Source: Podaxis mareebaensis (Eukaryota > Basidiomycota > Agaricomycetes > Agaricales > Agaricaceae). From it: a DNA stretch of 64,000 nucleotides. The translations under genes and the position numbers were made by a program. The DNA lies in contig JAEUWP010000006.1 in assembly GCA_018524725.1 (NCBI GenBank), forward strand, positions 1-64,000, read 5' to 3'. Below are positions 1-11,749 of this stretch, in pieces; the first letter of the stretch is position 1; each line of letters starts with the position of its first letter. The notes below the pieces were generated by a model. The model ran no database searches. It worked only from the letters and a program-made list of their open reading frames with translations, and had not been told where the DNA came from.

Positions 1-1
1 A

Positions 2-86
2 TGGACACATTGGGAATTGAACCCAACACCTCTCGCAATCTTAGCAGATGCTAAGCGAGCGTGATAACCAACTACACCATGTGCCC
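2..86 (-). tRNA. tRNA-Ala (anticodon AGC) with 11-nt intron
   Basis: Read on the minus strand this folds as a complete cloverleaf. The 7-bp acceptor stem pairs GGGCACA with TGTGTCC (one G-T pair) and is followed by discriminator A. The D arm is GTG/CAC, the anticodon stem CTCGC/GCGAG, and the T arm TTGGG-TTCAATT-CCCAA. The anticodon loop begins TTAGCA, giving AGC (alanine). The loop is 18 nt long, so an 11-nt intron after position 37 is inferred. The 3' end lies one base from the window edge, so the terminator is outside the window. Confidence 0.9.
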
Positions 87-340
87 TTTACAATAGAGGT
101 TTGGCTATCATAACTGGCTTATTACCCAGATTGTTCTTGGCCTCCCGTTCAGACAAAGCTGGGAAGAAGTAGGGAAACTAATTTGGGGTGCTACCTGAAT
201 CACAATTGGCAATTGTTCAGTCTGCAGTCGCAGAGGCAGTGTAGATAGCAACGTGGGAAAGGTAGCACGTTAAGGGCAATTGCAGGATTGGACTATAGCC
301 ATTGGACCTGAAGCGGCTATACGGAACAGGCTCAGAACGC

Positions 341-349
341 GATATAATG
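341..349 (+). promoter_or_regulatory. possible TATA-like element of the S1/P1 nuclease gene
   Basis: GATATAATG lies about 75 bases before the chosen ATG, a plausible place for a core promoter element. It is the only AT-rich motif in an otherwise mixed 5' region. The assignment rests on position and resemblance alone. Confidence 0.25.
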
Positions 350-419
350 GGCTCTCCTTGAGCCCCCTAGCCTCCCTCCTTCACCTCGACACTTGACCAC
401 ATCCAGTTTACGTCTTCAC

Positions 420-1670
420 ATGCATCTACACTCCCGAACGACGCGTTCTGTCGCTATTGGGGCTGCCCTGGTTGGATTCGCGGTACCGGGTGTACTGGGC
501 TGGGGTGCCGCCGGACACGAAATCGTCGCAACAATTGCGCAGATATATACCCAGCCCGTTGCGCTGGAGAGGCTCTGCCGGATCTTGAACGATCATAGCG
601 ATACCACTTTCAATGACACCGATGACGAGTCCCTTATAGTCGCCAGCGGCGCGACTGGGGACTGGCCCTGCCACCTTGCGTCCATCGCAACTTGGGCCGA
701 TAGGTATAAAGGCCACATGCGGTGGTCTGCTCCTCTTCACTACATTGGAGCCGTAGGCGACCACCCCTCCGATACGTGCATGTTCCCGGGTTCGGACGGT
801 TGGGCGGGGAAACCGAATATTAACGTCCTTGGCGGGATTTACAACACGTCGAATATCCTACTCGCGTATGCTGATGGGGAGTCGCGCGATGTTGTGCTCG
901 CGCAGGAGGCACTCAAGTTCCTTGTGCATTTTGTTGGGGATATGCATATGCCGTTGCATTTGACGGGGAGGGATAGAGGTGGGAATGGGGTGGATGTGTG
1001 TTGGGAGGGGAGGAGGTCGAATTTGCATTCGGTGTGGGATACTTATATGGTTGCGAGGGCTATTAGGGGTGTGGGGAGGAATTATTCGAGGCCGTTGCCG
1101 GAGGGATTCGAGAGGGTAGAGAGGAGTTTGAGGGGCGCGATTTATGATCCGTTTGTGAGGAAGATTGTGTGGGAGGGTGTGGAGGGGAGGTGGGCGGAGG
1201 AGTTGGGGGATTGGGTAACGTGCCCCGTGAGTAAGGAGGAGGGGAAGGAGGAAAAGGTTACTGTGTGGAGGATGCTCCGTGACTTTTTCCTTCCTGGATG
1301 GTTTATGAGGAGTGGTGAGGTGCCGATGACGGATACGGATTTCATTTGCCCTTATTACTGGGCCAAGCCGATTCATGCGCTGAATTGCGAACTTATTTGG
1401 CCGAAGGAACTAGAAGATGAAGATTTTGTTTCTCGTGTTATGGCTTCCCCTCGCAGGCCGAGGTGCAAGCGGTTCCCTCACTTTGACAGCTTTGACGAGG
1501 AGGATGGAGATTTGGAAGCAGAGGAGGTCGTTGGAGAACCTCCCTACGAGCTCGATAACCCCGACTACATGGGTCCCATCGAGAAGAGGATGTTGCTAGA
1601 GCAGTTCTTGGCACAAGGCGGTGTGCGGCTAGCCGCGGTGTTGAACTATATCTTTGGAGAACCAATGTAA
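420..1670 (+). CDS. secreted S1/P1-type zinc nuclease
   Basis: A single-exon gene of 416 residues. The ATG at 420 gives a basic then hydrophobic signal peptide ending ...VLG, so the mature protein would start at Trp (WGAAGHE). That matches the family, where the mature N-terminal Trp is a zinc ligand. Other expected zinc ligands are visible: HE after WGAAG, His in APLHY, HFVGDMHMPLH with its His/Asp/His set, and NLHSVWD. The family cleaves single-stranded DNA and RNA and supplies phosphate and nucleosides outside the cell. Classical family members have a mature chain under about 300 residues. This one carries roughly 100 extra C-terminal residues, rich in acidic and proline positions, with no recognised domain. 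An in-frame TTG upstream at 393 is not needed. Confidence 0.93.
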   Translation: MHLHSRTTRSVAIGAALVGFAVPGVLGWGAAGHEIVATIAQIYTQPVALERLCRILNDHSDTTFNDTDDESLIVASGATGDWPCHLASIATWADRYKGHMRWSAPLHYIGAVGDHPSDTCMFPGSDGWAGKPNINVLGGIYNTSNILLAYADGESRDVVLAQEALKFLVHFVGDMHMPLHLTGRDRGGNGVDVCWEGRRSNLHSVWDTYMVARAIRGVGRNYSRPLPEGFERVERSLRGAIYDPFVRKIVWEGVEGRWAEELGDWVTCPVSKEEGKEEKVTVWRMLRDFFLPGWFMRSGEVPMTDTDFICPYYWAKPIHALNCELIWPKELEDEDFVSRVMASPRRPRCKRFPHFDSFDEEDGDLEAEEVVGEPPYELDNPDYMGPIEKRMLLEQFLAQGGVRLAAVLNYIFGEPM

Positions 1671-1961
1671 TGGGATCGACTGTCTATCTTCTCTACTTGT
1701 TAGACTTGGACTCTTAATACCCGTATTGATCAAACTTAATCATAAACTACTACCACGCGAGCGTTGCCATATGCCAAGGCATTGAGCTGTGCCAAGAAAT
1801 ACCTTTGTACCCCGGAATCTCAGCAACCATTCGTTAGATCTTTAGATGTCGACGAAAAAGTTGGTATGTGGATCTTATCTTATCTTATCTCTTCCATCAA
1901 TGACAACAAGAATTCTGCACAAAATGACTCCGCTATCGTTCCAACTCGTTAACAATCCACG

Positions 1962-3296
1962 ATGCCCATCCACGGACTCAAGGCTCTGGGAAAAGCCAAC
2001 CCGCCGCACTTTAGCATCGAAAACGTCATCAGGCCAAATATTCTAGCGTTGCATCCGTACCGATGTGCGCGCGACGACTACAGCGAGGGTATCCTCCTCG
2101 ATGCCAACGAAAATGCTCTCGGACACTCCATCCCAAAGCCTTCGGGTCAACTGAATGGTACCTCCGACCTGACGGCTGATCTCGCTGAGACGCTAGACCT
2201 CGATTTGCACCGATACCCTGACCCATCTCACCCAGAAATCAAAGCCCGGATCGCGGCACTCCGAGGACTTCCTTCGACGGATTATGTGTTTCTTGGTGTT
2301 GGCTCAGATGAGGTTATTGACCTCGTTATGCGGGTGTGTGTTGCACCCGGGAAGGAGAAGATTTTGATCACACCGCCGACGTATGGGATGTATGCGGTTT
2401 CGGCGCAGGTGAACGATGTGGGTGTTGTGAAAGTGCCGTTGGAGTTGAGTGGGGCCAATGGGGAGGGAGGAGAGAAAGGACGGTTTAGTGTTCGTGTGGA
2501 TGAGGTGTGTTTTCTGGTTTATTTTTGGGTTTGAAGTTGGTTTGACTGATGTGACGCATAGGTCCTTGAGGCTGTTGCTGCAGATCCCAGTATCAAGCTT
2601 ATATTCCTTTGTTCGCCTGGAAACCCAACGTCAACCCTCATTTCACTCAATTCTATCCGGGCTATTTGCTCTTCGCCCAAGTTTAATGGGATGGTCGTTG
2701 TCGACGAGGCTTACATTGACTTTGCCACTGCATCGACCGACGAGCCAGTTTCTGCGGTTTCGTTAGTCGAAGAATTCTCGAATCTTGTCGTGTTCCAGAC
2801 ACTCTCGAAATCGTTCGGACTTGCGGCTATTCGTTTAGGCATCGCATTGGCACAACCACCGCTCATTCAGGTTCTTACCAACACCAAGGCACCGTACAAC
2901 ATCTCTACACCTACAGCGCACCTCGCGCTTTCTGCACTTTCTCCGTCTTCGGTTGCAGGGATGAAAGAAAAGGTCACAACGCTTGTGAAGAACCGAGCCT
3001 CTCTGCTCGAGAAGCTTTTCACTTCAGAAGGAACGAAAGACCACCTGGGGAAGCCTATTGGTGCAGGTCACGGAAACTTTATTATGGTGCCTGTGTTGAA
3101 TAAGGACGGTAGTGGAAAACCTGATAATAAACGTGCGGAGCGGGTGTATAAGGTGTTGGCGGAGGAGAATGGACTCGTGGTGAGGTTTAGAGGGAATGAG
3201 ATGGGCTGTGAGGCGTGCTTGAGGATTACTATTGGGACGGAGGAGGAGAATGAGGCTGTGGTAGAGAGGCTGGGCAAGGTGTTCAAGGAGCTTTAG
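1962..3296 (+). CDS. HIS5: histidinol-phosphate aminotransferase
   Basis: Two exons, 1962-2504 and 2562-3296, separated by a 57-nt GT-AG intron, give 425 residues. The protein starts with the family's NVIRPNILALHPYRCARDDY stretch, followed by LLDANENALG. Exon 2 restores CSPGNPT and VVVDEAYIDF, and the PLP lysine lies in LSKSFGLAAIR. The enzyme converts imidazole acetol phosphate and glutamate to histidinol phosphate in histidine synthesis and acts in the cytosol. The reading frame runs cleanly across the junction only if the intron is removed, because the unspliced frame stops at 2532. The next gene starts 110 bases downstream on the same strand. Confidence 0.95.
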
Positions 3297-3406
3297 ATGT
3301 GTAGATTCATTGGAAAATACCACTACGTCACACATATTTCGGGCCGGCTCGGAGAAGCGGAGCGGAGGCATATGAGTGATGATTTTGGGGGTGAGCTCGA
3401 TATACA

Positions 3407-5127
3407 ATGCTGGCTGAGCGCAAAACATCATTCAAACTTCCTCCAACAACAATCAGAGACAGGCTAGTCTCTCAGCAGTCACGCAGAGAACAGGTACCCT
3501 CTTCCTCTCATCACTCCACTCTCACCCCAACTCTTTCATCCAGGCCCTCCAAGATCAGAAACTCGTCAGTTGTCTCTCATTCTCTCTCGCCTCATAACCG
3601 TTCATCACCCCCCGCCACTTTTGTCCAGAGACGTGCACAGCGCTTCGACTCGGCCAGGCATCTAGATCAGTTTGCGGATCTCTCTCTTGGACACTCGGAC
3701 GACGATGAGGACGATGCTGAAGATGGCGATGTCACCGGCCCAACAACGCTTACACCAGCCAGTGTCGCACCATATGCATCCATGGTCGAGCCCTACCAAC
3801 CTCCCAACGCCATCTCCGGTACTCTGAAACCCTCCGCGCCACAACCCGTGGAGAAGTCGATGGACGCAACCACTGCTTCTCCTACCAGGTCAAAGAATCG
3901 GAAACGTAATAAAAAGAAAGGCAAGAACAAGAAACCGAGTAAATGGGCCGATAAATGCATGTATGCGGAACTGTTGGAGATGTCTGAAGACGATCCGTGG
4001 TCCGATGTTGATGGCCTTCCGCAGGATTTGGAAACGGGCTGGGTGGCTGTTGCGCCTGTACCGGTGGGTAAAAGGTGTTTGGCGGTGACGCACCAGTCCT
4101 CTGGGGTTTCTGGTATTGGTGAGTCCTTTGAACGGATTTATGACTGCCACTGGTGGCATTTATGATGTTTTAGTACCAAACACGACCTTGCGCTCGAGGT
4201 TGTTGGGCAAGACCCTCATCCCGCGTTTCCCGTCGAATTTACCACCGCTAACAGTTCTGGATTGCATCCTTGACGCGAACTGGAGAGAGAACGGTATCTT
4301 GCATATTCTTGACGTTGTGAAATGGAAAGGTCAGGATATATGCGACTGTGAAGCACCCTTTCGGTGCGTGCAAATTCTCGAAACCCCCATGGTCTCACTG
4401 AATCATTTCATTGAAGATTCTGGTGGCGAGACACCCGTCTCGCAGAGCTTGGCCCGACATCACTCACCCCCGCACCCTATACGAAATCTCGTGCAGACCA
4501 CTACCAATTCCCATACCCAACCAAATTCCTACCCATCCCGTACTACTCAGACACGACTCTCCAAACACTATACAAGCACATCATACCCCTTGCACGAACA
4601 CCGAGGTCATTCACAATCGACGTGCCCAACCTCCCTACTCCCTTCAACCTCCCACAGGCTCGGAAGCAGAATTCGGGTCAAGAAGACGGAATGGACGTCG
4701 AACCACCGATGTTTACTTTTGGTGCTCCGGAGAGCGAAAACCCAAACACGCATCCAGTAACTGCGACCATCCGGTCCGATGGGTTACTTTTGTACGTTGC
4801 AGAGGCGAGCTATGAGAGTGGGACCAGTCCGTTGAGTAGTTGGATTCCGATTGAGTCGTATGAGGCGACCCAACAGGATGAGTCCAAGATGGGCGATGAG
4901 GATTCTGCGAGGAAAATGTCAAAGCAGGCGGCGGGAAGTGGTCCTTTGGACGTGTTTGAGAGGTTAGTGTGAATAGTTTGGATGGGGAGATATATTACTC
5001 ATTTTTATTTAGGCTGGTTCTACGTCGGTTGCAGAAACAAGGGATTTCGGTAGAATCGGGGAATCGTGGTGGGGAGGCGGTACCAGGCAGCGGACTTGGA
5101 CAGGTTGTTGAGGTGGATATGGCTTAA
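3407..5127 (+). CDS. snurportin-1-like snRNP import adaptor
   Basis: The best model has six exons (3407-3493, 3544-3564, 3629-4118, 4174-4363, 4417-4962, 5013-5127) and 482 residues. The m3G-cap-binding core is recognisable: LDCILDANW, ILHILDVVKWKG and the CDCEAPFRFWWRDTRL segment spanning the third and fourth exon of that core. Snurportin carries spliceosomal snRNPs into the nucleus with importin beta. Removing a 50-nt and a 64-nt intron around a 21-nt exon (ALQDQKL) restores an arginine-rich N-terminal importin-beta-binding helix (SRREQ-ALQDQKL-RRAQRF). The two introns total 114 nt, so the unspliced frame is also open. That alternative (520 residues) inserts a Ser/Pro-rich stretch and is less likely. 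An acidic patch and a Lys-rich stretch follow. Confidence 0.85.
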
Positions 5128-5357
5128 TCGTTCTCATTTGGTTGGGGTGTTTCAACCTGTACTATGACTTATGCATACATCACTCGGTGTCACTTTTCCA
5201 TCTCAAGCATCCGCGAGTCCATACTCTGGGGCATTATATATCGAACAAATCTATTAACACAAGAATTCTGGTTTATAAATGTAATGGTTGTTGTGCCACA
5301 ATCTACTTTGCCTTCGCGGACGAAAGAGGCGGGTCTAGGGTGGGTTTGTGCGATAGT

Positions 5358-7822
5358 TTAATGCAGGGAATAACGTTCCTATAGCAGGAAGGTCAACGAT
5401 TCAGTGGTCACAACAACTGGGGAAATGTTAATGGAGCAGGATCAGTTACTTACGCGGAAAGATCGTCCCTTTATTTGGATCATCGGGATGAAGAGGATGA
5501 ACAGAGCCGAAACTATGCTGTGTTTATTCAAACAAATGCGAAGGAGAGGGAAGTAAGTAAATGGCACCATAACGAACGTGTAGAACTTACGCAGCCTCAA
5601 CACCATACGTCTGGGTAGCGCCGTACTTTGCAGCCCAAGGTACCTGGAAGTAGGCCACCGCAAATCCGCCGAGGATACGCGCCAAGGTGACGAGTGCCGA
5701 AACCTCACCCTATATTCCGTGTATTTCGTGTTCGAATAAGGAAGCAAGCATATGATTTGAGTGATAAGTGAAACCATGTTGAACGTGACAACGAACCTGG
5801 TTCCTGGGGAAGCAATCGTTCACGTACGCGTACACGACGACCGTCATGATCATAATCGAAAACTCGGCAATACCCCAACCCATGATGATTGCTGCGAGGT
5901 GCAGATGGTTTTGGAAGGATGCACCGATGACGAGGAAGCCGCAGATGAAGAGGGGTATACCTAGGTAGCATGCCCTACGTGTATCAGGTGTCAGGGGGGG
6001 AAGTGCGAAGGGTGATGGTGGAGATGGATTTACCAGAAACGAGACTCGGCTTCGTGTACACCACTGTTATTCCGGATACCACGTTCCATGATCCAGTCGT
6101 TGAGGAAACGGCCGACGAGTTCACCGATGAGGACGGCGACCTTTGGATCTAGTCAACTTTTACATGGTATGGTAGGAATGAAGAGAGGACGGACAATGGG
6201 TGTGGCGTATAGAGCGGATATGATGATGGCATCGAATCCGTAACCGAGGGGTAGGGGTTCACCGAGGAAGACTGCATTCGTAACCTATTCGAACAGCTTT
6301 AGTGAGTCGGGGATTTTGAATGAGGATGGGCTGGGAGACGGACATTGATACCGATACCAAAACCAAAGAGCGCTGCTTCGAATATGAGGACAGGGAAGAC
6401 ATGAGGTCGCCAGACGATGCGGAGAGGATCCATAACGATCTCTTTCCAGGGTGGACGGTATTTCGCCATCTTCCAACCCGTGATACCGATCAAGGTCTCT
6501 ACGCGATAGCGGAGTCCTGTGGAAGTTGGAACTGGAATAGGCTTGAGCGTGCGGTCATACATTCTGCGTTGACGGATCAGGTTACAGGCATTATAGGCTT
6601 AATATATTCGAAGGCATACGTTTCTTTCATGAAGAGCACCATGAGAATGATGACGAAGAGGGAATAGAAACATCCTGTGGCGTATGTCCATCGCCAGTTT
6701 TCACGGGCGGAGAGGAACCCGCAGGCGAAGGGTGAGAGGAAAGGGGAGATGATAAAGCCAAAAGTCCACGAGTTGATCTAAGATGGTAGGGATTGTGTTA
6801 GGACATGTGAGTTTGGGTATGCTGGGGAACTCGCCTTCTTTGCTTGCTGATGGAAGGGATACATATCCGTAACTACGTAGAGGCCCTGTTTTGAGAGAAG
6901 TAACTGAGTACAGAGGTGGTAAGTGGCTTAAACGTACAGTAACCTGGGGTGCCGTTCTAGGGAACTTAAGAGTTGAATTGTCGACGATCATGAAACACAA
7001 CTCACCCGAAGAATCCGTTCAAGCAACGCATTGCTGAACAAAATAATTGCCAGATGTTCTTTACAGCTGAAGGTGATACATACCAGCAAAGGTACTTAGG
7101 TTAGGGGCGAATGTGCAACCAACGAGAAATCCCAGGGCCAGGATCTGGGCGAAATATAAGGAACGCGGACTAATAATCTTAGGCCATCCATACCTGCGAC
7201 CAGAAAAGCACAGGTAGACGTCCAAATTTCCGCATGGCCATCACTGCGGGGATACCGCCGATGCCAATCAAGAAAATACTCCAGCTGCAGGAGGGAACGT
7301 CAAACCCGAAGAACATAGAGTGTGACGCAGGCACTTACTTGGATGTGACATTGTTGATCACACCAACTGTGGTGTTATACTCCCTCGCGAGAGGAAATAA
7401 TGCCGCAATGCCTGTAGATTGGAGTAATCAGAACCCGCGGAGTGCTACGTGGAACCAAGTGTAGCTTTACCGAGGCCAGAATCAAAATCGGGCACGATAG
7501 AAACCAGAATAAGAATTATAAGATGAATGGTTTTCTCTCGCTCTGACCAGTTCTGAGGGTCCAATGGGGAATCGGTCGGTTGTGGCCACAGAATCTTCGT
7601 TCCGTCTTTCGTCAACTTTAATTTCGAAGCAATCTCCTCTCCTAGTTCTATCTGCGCTTCTCTGGTGTTATAAAAGCGGTAATTAAGCTGCAGTCTCGGA
7701 CATCGGGACCGGGGCGCGACGTACTTTGGATCGATGATCAATCGGCCAGCATTCTTCTCATGGTATGAGTAGATGTCGACGCTCTCCTTTTCGTCATAGT
7801 CTAGCTTGTCCGAGACCGACAT
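5358..7822 (-). CDS. MFS transporter, copy 1 (DHA-type general substrate)
   Basis: Sixteen exons on the minus strand splice to 522 residues; every junction keeps frame. The N-terminus reads GRLIIDPK, then LWPQPTDSPLDPQNW, a signature of a fungal DHA-type MFS group, followed by twelve predicted membrane segments. The cytoplasmic loop 2-3 motif is RKFGRLPVLFWSQ. The substrate is unknown; the group includes drug, polyamine and small-metabolite carriers of the plasma membrane. Odd features are a 19-nt exon (6956-6938), a 28-nt exon (7033-7006) and one GC-AG intron (donor gcgagt at 6834). The last exon encodes only ERYSLH before the stop, identical to the neighbouring paralogue. All 15 intron positions are shared with copy 2. 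Confidence 0.88.
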
Positions 7823-9188
7823 GATAAGGGGATCCGCGACCTGATGTAAGGAAGTATGACAGGTTGCTGGGGCATTGCGGGAAACCAGCGACTATAAAAG
7901 ACAGACAGTCAGGGCTTCCATAGACGCTGGAGGTATGTTGCCAGTCGTCCTGAGCTTCCCCGCCCAGCGTTTTTGTGCCTGTAGGGGATAATGTCCAGGT
8001 CTTGGTCCACACATTACCAAATGCTGACCCTCGATCCCCGATCATTGGTACATAACGAGATGGCGTCTTCGAGAAGCATCGTCTATCACATTCTGTTGTC
8101 GAACTGTCAGTATGCGACGGAGAGTTTGCCTGTTGGATTGGCGGCAATGAGTAAAGATATCACCCAAGGGCCACTCAACCTACGAATCCCATTCCCCTTC
8201 TTCAGGTCAACGTCTGTAGGTCGTCTGCTCGGAAGGCTAAGAATGAGAACGATTGTATGTCACGTCGTCAACCAAGGAAACCCAGACATGGCATTAACGT
8301 AAGAGACCGACTGAAGAAGTGTCAAGTTCACGGTACTGCGACCCTGTCTCAGGTGATACGCAACCCGAGCGGTGCGACCGGAAGGCCAATATAACGAAGA
8401 TATAGTTTCTGCTGTTCGTGACAACGAGATAAACAACTGTTTCGACGTCCCGGATTGCTAATACAAACGGAGGTGTTCTTCTCACCTAGCTCTGCCCCAT
8501 CCAGGAAGTGTTCAAACGTGTCCTAGAATATACATTAACAGCTGTTAGCGCCGAACTTGTCACCCAAGTTTGCCTCCCAACCTAGCCGCTTTGCTTACTC
8601 CACTATTCTCAAACATGATGCCAAGGCTTGACCTGACTGCTTTAGTTCTGAGTAGCCGGAGCCCGTTGGGGTGCTAATCAATTAAGACGCCTGCCCACAC
8701 ACCTGTAAACACATTTCAGGAGCAAGAATACATATCATATGGCCACACACGCCCAAAGTTCCTCGGTAATAGCATCGATGCATCGCGCGCATTCTGTGCT
8801 TTGATCCGCCCCGGACGTGGGTAACCTTTCGGTCTAAGCAGCAGCTGTCTCAGCGTGCCTCTTGCCGAGGTCGTGCACTTCACAGGTTCCATTTCCATTT
8901 CGGATATCGAGACCATAAGAGTAGAAATACGTCAAGGCACCTTGCCAATACACATCTAAAACGCCGGAGTCGGCCGGGATCTTTTTGTTGAGTAGGCCGC
9001 AGCAGTCTATCCGCAGCTCCTTCCCCTGCTTAAGAAGCGGCTGAACGCAAAGCTTGGACAATTGACCCTCGAGGCTAGTTACCCCCCTGAATTCCATGTG
9101 ACATCTTAGAGGAGAACATGGTAACTGATGTTCATTGACCGTACACCGTCAATATCATGAAAACCATACAAACACAGATAGCGGTGAA
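7823..9188. other. spacer between MFS copies; one unassigned short ORF
   Basis: About 1.4 kb between the start of MFS copy 1 and the stop of copy 2. Only one short frame looks possible: 87 codons on the minus strand, 9097-8834, Cys-containing, with no signal peptide and no family I recognise. It could be a lost exon or chance. No repeat or RNA gene is visible. The promoter of copy 1 must lie just above 7822. Confidence 0.35.
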
Positions 9189-11749
9189 TCAATGCAAAGA
9201 ATAACGTTCCTGTATCGCGTCGATAAGTACAAGGTGTCAATGCGAATCTTGTGCAGTGACGTACTCTCAGCTTCCTCCCTTTCAGTTGAATGTATGGCAC
9301 CACCAGGAAGAAGAGCCCAATCACGATCCTGAACAAAGGTGAGCTGAGCCGTGGCAGCAGAGTATATGAGGCTGTTCACTTACGCTGCCTCACACCCAAA
9401 AGTCTGGATCGCGCCATTCTTCAGCGCCCAAGGGACTTGGAAGTACGCAACACTGAAACCTGAACATATCCTCAGCGGTGAAGTAACGTTGTTACACGCA
9501 TGAACACACCCCCAAGAGTTCTCGCCAGGTTGATCAAAGCACTGATTTCGCCCTGGAGATGGTGCGTGTGAGTTTTGTTGTGACTGTTCTTGGGAAGACT
9601 GTACCTGGTGCTTAGGGAAGCAGTCATTGCCGTACGCATATACAGCCACTGTGTTGATCATGGTGGCGAGCTCAGCGATGCCCCATCCCATAACCAAGGC
9701 TCCGACGCTCAGATGTTTCTGTATCGCAGCTCCAAGTGTTAGGAATCCGCAAAGGTACAATGGGATCGCCACGTAACACGCCCTAACAATCGACTTTGAG
9801 AGCTCTAGTATCGAGACATCAGGTAGTCTGGCGTACCATAAACGACTTTCGGCTTCAAAAACACCATTATTCCTACGAATACTGATATTCATAATCCAGT
9901 CGTTTAAATATCGGCCAACGAACTCTCCGATAAGGACAGCAACCTGGAACGCTCCAATCAGAAATACCAGAGCGAGGATCCAATTTTACTTACGATGGGC
10001 GTTCCATATCCACCGGCAATTGCGAATTGACTGAATCCATATCCCCCTTCGGCCACCGGAGTACCCAAAAACACCGCATTCGTGACCTGCATCCGTAGTT
10101 CATCAGTCATGGACGAATACTTTCAGCGAGAAAAACATACGTTAATACCAATGCTGAAGCCAAATAACATCGCCTGAGGGAAAATGTTGACATAGTATGT
10201 TCACCAGGTGCCACTCAGGTGCTTACCTCGAAGACCAAGACCAAGAACAGGTGTGGCCTCCAAAGCACATTCAAAGGCGACAAGATGGATTCCCTCCACG
10301 AGGTACGATACTTAGACATCTTCCAACCGGTAATACCAATGAGCGTCTCCACCCTGTACCGGAGTCCCGTCGTTGTGGGTTCAGGTATTGGCTTCACTGT
10401 TCGATCATACATTCTGAGTTTATTGGTTGAGCCCCGTCAACCACCAAAAACATTAACGCCTGATCACTCACGTCTCTTCACCCAAAAATGTGATGAACAG
10501 AACTACAACGAGGCCGTACAAGCTTCCAATGCCATACGCCCAGCGCCATGTCGTGCGAGCCACCAAGAATCCGAAGGCAAACGGAGATAGGAAAGGGGAG
10601 ATGATGAAGCCCATGGTCCATATATTCAGCTGACATTGGGAGGGTTGATTTTGGGTAAACCGATGAAGTGTATTTATTTTTAGCACATACCTTTCGGGCT
10701 TGGAGGTGGAAGGGAAATAGATCTGTCACAACGTATAAACCCTATGTAGGGATAAACCGTTTTGGCGGTGAGAAGGACGATTAAAGAGGCAACTCACGGT
10801 GACTTGTGGGGCCGTGCTGAATCAGGTGGTGAGTGTTAAGAGTTTCCACATAGTAGAAAGACCATACGCAAAGAAAGCCGTCAAACACCGCATCGCTATC
10901 AGATATCTTGATGAGGAGAAGCAAGGGGACTTTACTAGATTAAAGTACTCACCAGTGAAGGTCTTGAGGCTAGGGGCAAATGTACACCCGACGAGGAAAC
11001 CCAAGGCGAGTAACTGTACATATGTCAATGAGCACATCAGTCGTACAGGCCAAATTAACTCACCTGGGACCAGAAGAGCACGGGTAAGCGACCGTATCGT
11101 CGTATGATCATTACAGCAAAGATGCCTCCCCAGCCTTGCGTCACACCCTTGTCAGTTATCGTTTTCGTAATGTAAGGAGTTTTCACAGACCTAGAAGGAA
11201 AATACTCCAACTTGACGACCGTAAGTGTTGAAACCCCCATTTGTATAGCAACCTTAGTTACTCACTTCGATGTCATGTCGTTGATGACCCCAGTCGTGGT
11301 ATTGTATTGCTCAGCCAGTTTAAAAATGGATGCGATGCCTTGAAAATGGTTCAGATCTCCTGCTTATGTGACAATCCTAATGCCACTTACCAATACCAGA
11401 ATCGAAGTCCGGTACAATTGCTGCCAAAGTGATGATCAATAGTTGTAAATTCTTGCGGCGTGAGCTCCAGTTCTGAGGGTCTTTAGGAGAATCCGTTGGT
11501 TGAGGCCATAGCACCTTCGTCCCATCCTTCGTGAGCTTCAATCGAGCTGCAACCGCTTCCCCAAGTTCGACCTTAGCCTCTCTGCGAACGTATGTGTTAA
11601 CGTTTCGGCATCGAGAGGTCAACCACCTACTCAGGATCAATAATGAGACGGCCAGCACGTTGTTCGTGGAATGAGAGAAGATCGATTTCTGAACTGGCGT
11701 CTGAGTGAACATGTTCATGTTTCTCGTCAGATAACTTCTCGGCAGACAT
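9189..11749 (-). CDS. MFS transporter, cop​y 2 (tandem paralogue)
   Basis: Nineteen exons on the minus strand, roughly 530 residues, start at the ATG at 11,749 (MSAEKLSDEK). It shares with copy 1 GRLIIDP, LWPQPTDSPKDPQNW, the RRYGRLPVLFWSQ loop, GFIISPFLSPFA and the terminal ERYSLH. All 15 introns of copy 1 are present at the same sites. Three further introns interrupt positions that are continuous in copy 1: after WSIFLLG, after LVLVFE and after ARTLGG. All introns read GT-AG. The head-to-tail arrangement with a similar spacer indicates an old tandem duplication. Substrate unknown. An upstream in-frame ATG at 11,836 would add 29 poorly structured residues and is not preferred. Confidence 0.87.

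Noticed and set aside
858..1376. 172-codon minus-strand frame
   Set aside because: Pro/His-rich shadow of the S1/P1 nuclease gene with no independent support.
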